A DNA stretch of 10,156 nt. It comes from Cocleimonas sp. Its GTDB lineage: Bacteria; Pseudomonadota; Gammaproteobacteria; Thiotrichales; Thiotrichaceae. The position numbers and the translations under genes are program-made. How positions within the stretch are numbered: the stretch's first letter is position 1; the number at the start of each line of letters is the position of its first letter. The notes under the pieces are model-generated. The model had not been told where the DNA came from. It searched no databases and worked only from the letters and a program-made list of their open reading frames with translations. Where the stretch lies: the NCBI GenBank assembly GCA_023146675.1, contig JAGLBQ010000316.1, positions 1-10,156 of the forward strand. The letters are read 5' to 3'. Positions 1 to 5,742 of the stretch are shown one piece after another.

Positions 1-980
1 ACTAAATGCCATGAACGATCGAGCAGAAAACCACGTAAAAAATCACCTGAAGATAATTGCACTGCTAACATTAGCCCTATTCCAGCACCAAACATAATGA
101 GTCCACCTGTGCGAAAGGTAGCTACTTTTGTCCATGCCAGCAACGCCAGTGTTAATGCGCCAAGCAAAGGAAAAAACACCCAGTTAAAGAGCACATAACT
201 GGCATGGGTATACGCCATCCATGCCCCTAGCGCCATCCCCACTATTGCGGCAATGGCAATACGTGCTTTTACTTGTCGCCATTGGCTTAGCATATAACTG
301 AGAACAATGCCCACAATCATCAACACAAAGACCTTTAAGACATCCCAAAGTGATGACCAGTGCGGCATAAAGGGCATATCTAAGGCTTCTCGACTACTGA
401 GACCACTGGTTGGAAACCATTGCCAGTGCTGAATACTGGCAAAAAATCCAATCATTAAGACCCCTGCTAACATGCTAGGAATAGACCAAAGGGCAAGCAT
501 GATGACATTGGAGGTAACATCAAAGCGCCCCCCTCTATCACGCGCTGCATTCATACCGATAATAATAGCGATAATATAGATAAGCGGAATAGTAATAACA
601 TTTAACAATAAGGTGATGGGTAGGCGCTCGCCGATCAAATCTGATACGGGACGACCATAACTAAAACTATCACCTAAATCTGAGCCTTTGGTAAAAGAAA
701 AACCATTTATTTTACGTTCTTTATCAAAGGTAAACCCTATGGGAGAAACATTATTGAGCCAACGCAGATATTGAAGTGGCATAGGGTCATCTAAACCGTA
801 GCGCTTATTGTAATAATCCCGCAATGCCTGTTTTTGCTCAGGCTTCATATCCATGCCATTAACTAGGCTATCAGCGCTAATGCCACCAGGCGCTGATGCC
901 ATAACAGTAAAGACAACAATGGTTATACCCAGCAACGTGGGGATCATCAGTAAGATTCGGCGTAGAAGGTAGATTAGCAT
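1..980 (-). CDS. ABC transporter permease, DppB/OppB family (3' part beyond the window)
   Basis: This is an inner-membrane permease subunit of a peptide/nickel/opine-type ABC importer. I translated 326 codons from the ATG at 980; the frame stays open to the window edge, so the C terminus is missing. Family marks are an N-terminal transmembrane helix (residues 5-27, after MLIYLLRR), YGLDDP at 61-66 followed by PLQYLRW, and DLGDSF...RLPITLLL at 101-125. Helices follow at about 126-142 and 160-181. WFPTSGL (188-194) is where ordinary family members soon reach the conserved H-x-LP segment and EAA loop. Here about 115 extra residues with three or four hydrophobic helices (about 211-309) come first, and DRSWHL at 321-326 seems to start that segment. 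I expect a full length near 450 residues against 306-364 for E. coli OppB, DppB and YejB. No clear Shine-Dalgarno precedes the ATG. The gene follows the solute-binding protein gene by 209 bp and is probably co-transcribed. Confidence 0.9.
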   Translation of the reverse strand, partial: MLIYLLRRILLMIPTLLGITIVVFTVMASAPGGISADSLVNGMDMKPEQKQALRDYYNKRYGLDDPMPLQYLRWLNNVSPIGFTFDKERKINGFSFTKGSDLGDSFSYGRPVSDLIGERLPITLLLNVITIPLIYIIAIIIGMNAARDRGGRFDVTSNVIMLALWSIPSMLAGVLMIGFFASIQHWQWFPTSGLSSREALDMPFMPHWSSLWDVLKVFVLMIVGIVLSYMLSQWRQVKARIAIAAIVGMALGAWMAYTHASYVLFNWVFFPLLGALTLALLAWTKVATFRTGGLIMFGAGIGLMLAVQLSSGDFLRGFLLDRSWHL

Positions 981-1022
981 TTAAAATTTTATTATTAGGT
1001 TAGTAAAAATTGACAACAAATA

Positions 1023-1179
1023 TTCTCTTGTAGAGACGCAGAGTGCGCTAAGAAAAGAAAAAACTATTCATCTGTATAACACTATCTATAACAATGCCCC
1101 CTAATTTATTTTCTGTCACTTTGATCCCTTCTTTTGTTTTTCTTATCTTTTCTTAGTGTACTTGCGTCTTTGTGAGAAA
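1023..1179. repeat. MITE-like imperfect inverted-repeat element
   Basis: The left arm (1023-1063) and right arm (1136-1179) are imperfect reverse complements of about 40 bases around a unique core of about 70 bp. The left arm reads TTCTC, then GAGACGCAGAGTGCGCTAAG, then an A-rich tail. The right arm, reverse-complemented, reads TTTCTC, then AAGACGCAAGTACACTAAG, then a similar A-rich tail. The exact shared blocks are AGACGCA and CTAAGAAAAG. This GACGCAGAG / GACGCAAAG wording resembles short intergenic repeats that I recall as common in environmental bacterial genomes. No target-site duplication is obvious and there is no ORF. It fills most of the gap between the binding-protein and permease genes, and in their transcript it could fold into one long hairpin. 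It accounts for most of the non-coding stretch 981-1189. Confidence 0.6.
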
Positions 1180-1189
1180 ATAATTATTT

Positions 1190-3088
1190 TTAGTGATATT
1201 TTTGATTAGCCTTTGGCACAAAGGTTTCTAACGGTAACATGCTACTGTTTAGCCCTAGTTTAGTCATACTTAGGTTTTTATAGCGTTTATCTATAAAAAC
1301 CAAACTCATACTGCGTTTAAGGAAAGTATAAGGCTGATCTTCATAAAATATAGCCTCTGCTTTTTTCCATAAAGGCATACGCTTCGATTCTTCAACGGTT
1401 TTACGTGCTTCATCTATGAGTTGATCCAGCTCATCACTTTTATAATTAATGAAGTTATTACCATTGGTTTTTGTTTGTGAACTGTGGAACATTTGGTAAA
1501 TATCAGTTTCTATGCCACTTGTCCAGCCTAGCGTGATTGCCATAAAGTCTTTATTGTCCAACTTATCGATCATCACAGGCCATTCAGTTGGTGTTGGTAC
1601 TAATTTAACCCCTGCTTTTGCATACATATCCTTTAATAACAACACCATGCGCTTAGTATCTTCATTTGCTTGAAAGTAGGTTAATTCAAACTCAAAATCT
1701 TTACCATCAGGTCCTTCTAATAAACCATCACCATTACTGTCTTTAAAACCCGCATCAGCAAGCAATTGCTTGGCTTTTTTCAAATCACTTTTTCTGGCAA
1801 TTAAGGTAGTATCGTGCTGTTTACTTCTTGGGCTAAAGGGACTAATGGCAATTTCTGCATAACCTAAATAGATATCACTAATAATTTTGTCACGATCGGT
1901 TATATAGGTCATTGCCTGACGGACACGCTTATCAGCAAAGATTGTAGGGTTTTCCTTTGTACCTTGATTCCAAGCGATATAGGAATAGCCGGCAACGGGT
2001 GCCATATATTCAAAATTATGACTTTTCCCCATCATTTGCTGATCTGATTTTAGCTTTTTATATTCAACAGGGCGTGCAATATAGGAATCTAGCTCACCAT
2101 TACGATAGGTTGTTAAACGTGCACTATCATTTTGAATGATCTTCCAGATAATTTTATCATAAGGTGCTTGTACTTCTCCCCAATAGCGAGAATTACGCAC
2201 TAACTCAACCCCCCCTTTATCAGGCGTCCAACTGGTTGGATTTGTAAGACGATAAGGTCCTGTGCCAATCAAGATACCTTTTGATTCATTGTATTCTTCT
2301 GTTTTTTGCATATAAGGCTGATAAAAATGCTTTGGTAAGATATTTAAACCACCCGCAAGATTAATAGCTTCAAAATAGGGGCGTTTAAACTCAAAACTTA
2401 CTTCATAATCACCGTTAGCGGTCACTGATTTTAAGGGTTCAAAATATGCTTGTGTTCCAGGGGCTTTAATACCTTTATTCATCATAAAGTTATAGCTAAA
2501 AACAATATCTTCTGAGGTCATTGGCTCACCATCAGAAAAAACAATATTTTTTCTTAGTTGAAAGGTTATTTTCAAACCATCTTCACTAATTTCCCAGCTT
2601 TTTGCCAACAAGCCTGACCATTCCAAGGTATCTGGATCTCTTGTTAATAACGATTCCAAAACATAACTTTGCACGGTAGATGCATCTGCATCAGAAGAAA
2701 CCAATGGTGATATTGTTTTTAGATTATTTCCAAAAGCATTAACTTTCCAATCACCCGATGCATAGTCTGGAAGCTGAGTAGCAGCATAGGCGCGCTTAAA
2801 TGCTGGCACAACACCTGATGAGTTATCATTTTTTTTAGAGGGTTTTGCTGTTGGAGAAGAGTTAGATTGAGCTAACTGAAACCCACCCTCTTCCACCTTC
2901 TTTGATAGTTTACTGATAGCCACACGCAAATTACTAACATCTTTTGACTGTGCAGATAATGCTTGCGTGGTTTCGGATAGCTTTGTCCACTGGCGATCTA
3001 TTTGATACATCGTGGCAGTAATCAAAATAATGATTAAAGTAAGAAAGGTATAGAGAATAACGTCTTTAGTAGAGAGTCTTTTTTGCAT
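1190..3088 (-). CDS. Membrane-anchored ABC transporter solute-binding protein, SBP family 5
   Basis: This 632-residue protein is a peptide/nickel-type (DppA/OppA-like) solute receptor that would deliver ligand to the permease encoded just downstream. The SBP_bac_5 body begins near residue 110. Its best-preserved stretch is 148-202, with LLTRDPDTLEWSGLLA, GLKITFQLRK, FSDGEPMTSEDIVFSYNF. Later landmarks are GTGPYRL (about 275-281), RVRQAMTY (about 390-397) and LLADAGFKDSNGDG (about 441-454). The N terminus is unusual: there is no cleavable signal peptide or lipobox. A charged start (MQKRLSTKD) leads to an uncleaved-looking helix (about 9-28), then a heptad-like, probably coiled-coil stretch (about 30-66) and a Ser/Lys/Asn-rich linker (about 70-95). 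The receptor is therefore likely tethered to the periplasmic face of the inner membrane on a stalk. No convincing Shine-Dalgarno precedes the ATG. The specific ligand cannot be told from sequence. Confidence 0.92.
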   Translation of the reverse strand: MQKRLSTKDVILYTFLTLIIILITATMYQIDRQWTKLSETTQALSAQSKDVSNLRVAISKLSKKVEEGGFQLAQSNSSPTAKPSKKNDNSSGVVPAFKRAYAATQLPDYASGDWKVNAFGNNLKTISPLVSSDADASTVQSYVLESLLTRDPDTLEWSGLLAKSWEISEDGLKITFQLRKNIVFSDGEPMTSEDIVFSYNFMMNKGIKAPGTQAYFEPLKSVTANGDYEVSFEFKRPYFEAINLAGGLNILPKHFYQPYMQKTEEYNESKGILIGTGPYRLTNPTSWTPDKGGVELVRNSRYWGEVQAPYDKIIWKIIQNDSARLTTYRNGELDSYIARPVEYKKLKSDQQMMGKSHNFEYMAPVAGYSYIAWNQGTKENPTIFADKRVRQAMTYITDRDKIISDIYLGYAEIAISPFSPRSKQHDTTLIARKSDLKKAKQLLADAGFKDSNGDGLLEGPDGKDFEFELTYFQANEDTKRMVLLLKDMYAKAGVKLVPTPTEWPVMIDKLDNKDFMAITLGWTSGIETDIYQMFHSSQTKTNGNNFINYKSDELDQLIDEARKTVEESKRMPLWKKAEAIFYEDQPYTFLKRSMSLVFIDKRYKNLSMTKLGLNSSMLPLETFVPKANQKYH

Positions 3089-3140
3089 GAGTTTTTTTAG
3101 TTATTGAAAGCGAATCGGTGTTTTTATAATTATTTCTGTG

Positions 3141-3173
3141 AATCATCTAACTATATCCCTAGATTAAATGATT
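3141..3173. repeat. Dyad upstream of the solute-binding protein gene, possible operator
   Basis: AATCATCTAA (3141-3150) and TTAAATGATT (3164-3173) are inverted copies matching at 9 of 10 positions across a 13-bp spacer. On the minus strand the only plausible -10 for the transporter genes is TATAAA at 3123-3128, with no good -35. The dyad would then cover roughly -35 to -60, where an activator or repressor could bind. The sequence is very A+T-rich, so chance symmetry is possible. Confidence 0.3.
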
Positions 3174-3200
3174 TTCCACTAATCAATAAATATCAGGCAT

Positions 3201-3231
3201 AAAAAAAGCAGATATCCAAACGAATATCTAC
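3201..3231 (-). terminator. Intrinsic terminator of the porin gene
   Basis: On the minus strand an 8-bp stem with one G-T wobble (3231-3224 with 3215-3208) closes an 8-base loop and is followed at once by seven T residues (3207-3201). It lies 30 bases past the porin stop codon. A second small hairpin with an 8-bp stem (3245-3252 with 3256-3263) overlaps the stop codon itself. The transporter genes begin beyond this terminator, so they need their own promoter or read-through. Confidence 0.8.
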
Positions 3232-3260
3232 TTCTCATCGTTATTAAATCTTAAAAAGAT

Positions 3261-4139
3261 TTAGAACTTTGAAGTAATACCAATACGTGCATGAGATGTA
3301 TCAGCATTGTCTAAGTCACCATCACCTAAACTAAACCACGCTGACGTCCCTTTTCCAAGACCGTAACCTGCTTCGATAACTCTTTTAGAACCATCAACAT
3401 CTTTACGCTTAGAAAGTTCGCCTTGAACATATGCTTTACCAAACTTATAGCGACCAAACAATGCTGTATTCTTATTACCATTATTCGCTTTATTGAATAC
3501 AAGACCTGCCTTATGCCCTGCAGGGAGCGTATAAGCTAAAGAAAGTGTATCTGTTGCTTTTGATCCTTTTGCCTTCTGATGACCCCAAGCAGCATAAATA
3601 CCATTACTATTATAGTTAACCATTGTATCTAAAATATCAGTCTTTTTTGTTGAGTCTTCATCGGGAACATAAGCCGCCGCAAAACCAACAGGACCAAAGC
3701 CTTTTAAGTAAGCTATAGCGTTAGGAACACGAAAGCCACCTTCTTCAATAGTACCCTGACCACCATAGTTCATAATGTTAAGAGCATCAGAAGCCAAGTT
3801 CATAGGTGTAGAGTGACGACCAACGCGTACTTCACCAAAGTTTCCTTTTAATCCCAACCATGTATCACGTGCTGAAACTGTTCCAGTACCTTTCCCATTA
3901 TCTGCGATATCATCTATACCTAACTCAACCTTATGAGTAATAGACATACCATTATCCATCGGCATAGCACCTTTCATACCAATTCGTGAAGCATGACTTT
4001 TAACCGATGCAACGGACTTTCCGCCCGCTTTATCACTACCGATAGAGATCTTTAGTTTACCGTATACTGTTGTATCAGCCATGACAGCCATTGGGGCAGC
4101 TAAACCTGCTGCTACTGCGATTGCAAGCAATTTTTTCAT
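3261..4139 (-). CDS. Gram-negative porin, 16-stranded general porin type
   Basis: This 292-residue protein is an outer-membrane beta-barrel porin that lets small hydrophilic solutes into the periplasm. A typical signal peptide (residues 1-21, MKKLLAIAVAAGLAAPMAVMA) ends in an AVMA cleavage site. The mature protein starts DTTVYGKLKISIG, the usual first strand of the Porin_4/OmpC-like superfamily. Other family marks are SRIGMKGAMPMDNGMS (about 51-66), the DTWLGLKGNFGEVRVGRHSTP stretch (about 92-112) leading to loop 3, repeated alternating hydrophobic strands, and a C-terminal ARIGITSKF ending in Phe, the signal read by the BAM complex. It is shorter than the 330-360 residues usual for enteric porins. 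The ATG has a good Shine-Dalgarno, AGGAG at 4147-4151, 7 bases away. The gene is alone in its unit, between the rpsI terminator and its own terminator. Pore selectivity is not readable here. Confidence 0.92.
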   Translation of the reverse strand: MKKLLAIAVAAGLAAPMAVMADTTVYGKLKISIGSDKAGGKSVASVKSHASRIGMKGAMPMDNGMSITHKVELGIDDIADNGKGTGTVSARDTWLGLKGNFGEVRVGRHSTPMNLASDALNIMNYGGQGTIEEGGFRVPNAIAYLKGFGPVGFAAAYVPDEDSTKKTDILDTMVNYNSNGIYAAWGHQKAKGSKATDTLSLAYTLPAGHKAGLVFNKANNGNKNTALFGRYKFGKAYVQGELSKRKDVDGSKRVIEAGYGLGKGTSAWFSLGDGDLDNADTSHARIGITSKF

Positions 4140-4317
4140 CTTTCGACTCCTAAAAAAGTTAGTCCTAAATATTAAATAATTCTTTTAATCTGAAAGTAGG
4201 TTTAGTAACCAGTCTCAGGTATTCCATCAAAAACAGCGGAATTGATACGAATTTTAGTACCAGTGTTGCAAAAATGCAACAAAAATCTTAATTCTTATCA
4301 ATCGACTGCTACATTCC
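4140..4317 (-). promoter_or_regulatory. Long 5' leader of the porin mRNA with a stem-loop
   Basis: If transcription starts about 7 bases below the TATAAT at 4324-4329, the porin mRNA has a leader of about 178 nt. It contains a perfect 6-bp stem-loop (GTTGCA at 4265-4270, TGCAAC at 4275-4280, four-base loop) some 40 nt from the predicted 5' end, and the AGGAG ribosome site at 4147-4151. I found no ORF in it. Long porin leaders are classic targets of small RNAs in enteric bacteria, but no such control is shown here. Confidence 0.45.
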
Positions 4318-4323
4318 ACTTGT

Positions 4324-4352
4324 ATTATAGCAATTTATCCGAAAAACATTAA
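4324..4352 (-). promoter_or_regulatory. Predicted sigma-70 promoter of the porin gene
   Basis: A perfect -10 hexamer TATAAT reads on the minus strand at 4329-4324. With a 17-bp spacer, the -35 position (4352-4347) is TTAATG, a weak match to TTGACA. The site sits just after the rpsI terminator. No other good -10 was found closer to the porin start. A weak -35 may mean that an activator is needed. Confidence 0.5.
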
Positions 4353-4369
4353 TGCTTATTTACACACAC

Positions 4370-4402
4370 AAAAACGCCACAGATATAACTGTGGCGCTTT
4401 TT
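4370..4402 (-). terminator. Intrinsic terminator of the rplM-rpsI operon
   Basis: CGCCACAG (4375-4382) and CTGTGGCG (4389-4396) form a perfect 8-bp G+C-rich stem with a 6-base loop. On the minus strand it is followed by five T residues (4374-4370) and lies about 70 bases past the rpsI stop. The plus strand also has a T run (4398-4402), so the hairpin could act in both directions, although no plus-strand gene leads into it. Confidence 0.88.
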
Positions 4403-4464
4403 ATAATCTATCTCTACTAATAAAGCAAACGAGTATTGGTATTTGTCAATAAACTAATAAAGAT

Positions 4465-4857
4465 TTAGCGTTTAGAGAACTGAGTTGCTCTACGTGCTTT
4501 ACGTAAACCAACCTTTTTACGCTCAACTTTACGTGCATCACGTGTTAGTAGGCCTTCTGTCTTTAATGCACCACGTAAACCTTCATCAAAAGTAAGTAAT
4601 GCTCTTGCGATACCAAGACGAATTGCACCCGCTTGACCACTGTCACCACCACCTTTTACCGTCACCATGATGTCAAACTTATCATTCATTTCTGCGGTAT
4701 CAAGTGCCTGACGAACAACCATGCGTGATGTTTCACGACCAAAATACTCGTCAATAGGTAGTTTATTAACGATAATATCACCTGCTCCCATTTTCATGAA
4801 AACTCGTGCAGATGATGACTTGCGTCGACCCGTTCCGTAGTATTGTGTATCGGCCAT
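4465..4857 (-). CDS. rpsI: 30S ribosomal protein uS9
   Basis: This 130-residue protein is the small-subunit ribosomal protein S9, equal in length to the E. coli protein. It begins with the YYGTGRRKSSSARVF motif (residues 6-20). The family signature GGGDSGQAGAIRLGIARALL spans 69-88. The basic C-terminal tail (about 107-130, RDARKVERKKVGLRKARRAT...) ends in the conserved SKR, whose final residues contact P-site tRNA in known structures. It lies 39 bp after rplM in the conserved rplM-rpsI order and shares its transcript. The ribosome site is weak (AGAG about a dozen bases upstream), so coupling to rplM translation may help. In many gammaproteobacteria the respiratory petABC or ssp genes follow; here a terminator and a porin do. 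Confidence 0.98.
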   Translation of the reverse strand: MADTQYYGTGRRKSSSARVFMKMGAGDIIVNKLPIDEYFGRETSRMVVRQALDTAEMNDKFDIMVTVKGGGDSGQAGAIRLGIARALLTFDEGLRGALKTEGLLTRDARKVERKKVGLRKARRATQFSKR

Positions 4858-4896
4858 TCTATTTAATCTCTTATACTTAAATTTAGTTACTAGTTA

Positions 4897-5325
4897 CTAT
4901 ATGTCTAAAGGAATTGGCTGTTGTGCATGATGATTATGCTCAGAACCCGCATAGACTTTTAGCTTTCTATACATTTCACGACCTAAAGGACCTTTTGGCA
5001 ACATACCTTTTACCGCTAACTCAATTGCACGCTCAGGTGCTTTATCCATTAATTTATCAAAACTAATAGATTTCAAATTACCAATATAGCCTGTAAAGTT
5101 GTAATACATTTTATTAGTTGCTTTACGCCCCGTTACACGGACTTTTTCTGCGTTTATAACAACAATATAATCGCCCGTATCAACATGTGGCGTATAAACT
5201 GGCTTATGCTTACCGCGTAAACGCAATGCGATTTCACTAGATAAACGACCTAAAGTTTTACCTTCAGCATCCACGACAAACCAGTCGCGCTTTACTTCTG
5301 CAGGTTTTGCAGTAAATGTTCCCAT
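4897..5325 (-). CDS. rplM: 50S ribosomal protein uL13
   Basis: This 142-residue protein is the large-subunit ribosomal protein L13, an early assembly protein that binds 23S rRNA. Its length is exactly that of E. coli L13. Recognisable parts are the start MGTFTAKPAEVKRDWFVVDA, the TLGRLSSEIALRLRGKHKP segment (24-42), DTGDYIVVINAEKV (49-62), and the signature MLPKGPLGREM (108-118) followed by LKVYAGSEHNHHAQQP. The ATG is preceded by GGAG (5335-5338) at 9 bases. It is the first gene of a two-gene operon with rpsI. In E. coli L13 is reported to repress its own operon at the mRNA leader. The leader here is about 108 nt if the promoter at 5441-5469 is right, and it contains a 6-bp A+T-rich stem (ATGATA...TATCAT) just upstream of the ribosome site. 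No leader function is demonstrated. Confidence 0.98.
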   Translation of the reverse strand: MGTFTAKPAEVKRDWFVVDAEGKTLGRLSSEIALRLRGKHKPVYTPHVDTGDYIVVINAEKVRVTGRKATNKMYYNFTGYIGNLKSISFDKLMDKAPERAIELAVKGMLPKGPLGREMYRKLKVYAGSEHNHHAQQPIPLDI

Positions 5326-5440
5326 CTCAAAATTCTCCAGAAATGAAGCTTATGCATGATATTATAAATACAGCTAATTATCATTACATAGTATTAGTTA
5401 TAACAAGCCCCGAAAATGACGCCTATTTAAAGAACGGGGC

Positions 5441-5469
5441 ATTCTATTGGAATCCCGCGCTTGACTCAA
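5441..5469 (-). promoter_or_regulatory. Predicted rplM-rpsI promoter with a G+C-rich discriminator
   Basis: On the minus strand TTGAGT (5469-5464, -35) and TAGAAT (5446-5441, -10) are separated by exactly 17 bp. The bases right after the -10 are GCCCCG (5440-5435), a strikingly G+C-rich discriminator in A+T-rich surroundings. Such discriminators are known to make ribosomal promoters sensitive to ppGpp and DksA. Transcription would start near 5434. A second perfect TATAAT lies at 5366-5361 but lacks a -35, so it is a weaker alternative. Confidence 0.65.
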
Positions 5470-5518
5470 GTTCTAATTATGGCTTTTTTGATATTTTACA
5501 GATAAAAAAATGATAGGC

Positions 5519-5547
5519 AAAAAAAATGCGATCTCGAAAGACCGCAT
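5519..5547 (-). terminator. Intrinsic terminator with UUCG tetraloop
   Basis: On the minus strand a 9-bp stem (5547-5539 with 5534-5526, one T-G wobble) closes a TTCG loop (5538-5535), and eight T residues follow (5526-5519, the first also pairing in the stem). UUCG is an exceptionally stable tetraloop. This is the strongest terminator in the window. It would end the small RNA candidate described here and also any read-through from the RTX-propeller gene about 200 bp upstream. Confidence 0.92.
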
Positions 5548-5600
5548 AAATACCACCAAAGGAGGATGGAGGAGTATTAAGCCAGATACTGGCTAAATAT
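5519..5600 (-). ncRNA. Candidate small regulatory RNA with an anti-Shine-Dalgarno loop
   Basis: A consensus-like promoter (5607-5635) and a strong intrinsic terminator (5519-5547) define a transcript of about 82 nt with no ORF. Read 5' to 3', it can form three stem-loops. SL1 is AGCCAG-UAU-CUGGCU (5594-5580), a perfect 6-bp stem. SL2 (5578-5549) pairs AAUA with UAUU and CC-U-CCA with UGG-U-GG, with a CU bulge and one U-U mismatch, and presents UCCUCCUU (5566-5559) as its loop. SL3 is the terminator. UCCUCC also occurs a second time on the 5' side of SL2 (5573-5568). C-rich or UCCUCC loops are known in small RNAs that block ribosome binding sites, such as staphylococcal regulators with UCCC loops, Xanthomonas sX13 and Rhodobacter CcsR RNAs. 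I cannot assign it to any of these families. Expression and targets are unknown. Confidence 0.6.
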
Positions 5601-5606
5601 TTGTAT

Positions 5607-5635
5607 ATAATAATATGCTAATTTTCTAATGTCAA
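5607..5635 (-). promoter_or_regulatory. Near-consensus sigma-70 promoter of the sRNA candidate
   Basis: The minus strand reads TTGACA (5635-5630), a perfect -35, then a 17-bp spacer, then TATTAT (5612-5607), a 5-of-6 match to the -10. The predicted start is an A near 5600. It is the best-scoring promoter I found by eye in the window, and the only feature it can serve before the terminator at 5547-5519 is the non-coding RNA. Confidence 0.7.
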
Positions 5636-5691
5636 CTAACTATTTTAGAATAACTTGGGCTCACTCCATATATCCGTTGTAAATATACCAA

Positions 5692-5711
5692 TCTATTTTG
5701 CACAAAATAGA
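5692..5711. repeat. Perfect palindrome between the RTX gene and the sRNA promoter
   Basis: TCTATTTTG (5692-5700) and CAAAATAGA (5703-5711) are perfect inverted copies around CA. It lies 31 bases past the RTX-propeller stop codon and is centred about 100 bp upstream of the predicted sRNA start. It has no T run, so it is not a standard intrinsic terminator. It could be an operator or an mRNA 3'-end stem. The rest of 5548-5742 holds only the sRNA region and A+T-rich spacer. Confidence 0.5.
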
Positions 5712-5742
5712 CCTTGTCTCCTATAGGGTCTTTATCTCACCT

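Noticed and set aside
1957..2139. Antisense ORF inside the solute-binding protein gene, and 6243-6485 inside the RTX gene
   Set aside because: Fully contained in genes with clear family signatures, with no promoter or ribosome site.
5361..5366. Perfect TATAAT close to rplM as its main promoter
   Set aside because: No acceptable -35 at 16-18 bp spacing, whereas the pair at 5441-5469 has both hexamers and ideal spacing. It is kept only as an alternative.
5407..5440. GCCCCG...CGGGGC inverted repeat read as a terminator
   Set aside because: The loop is 22 bases, no T run follows on either strand, and the outer arm is better explained as the discriminator of the rplM promoter.
5316..5513. Plus-strand 65-codon ORF upstream of and overlapping rplM
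   Set aside because: It overlaps the start of rplM and the whole rplM promoter and leader. It has no recognisable domain and an unlikely composition, and no promoter for that strand was seen.
5560..5579. Plus-strand GGAGGATGGAGGAG as a ribosome site or RsmA/CsrA-binding GGA repeat
   Set aside because: The only ATG there opens a four-codon frame, and no plus-strand promoter or gene follows. The minus-strand promoter and terminator give a better explanation.
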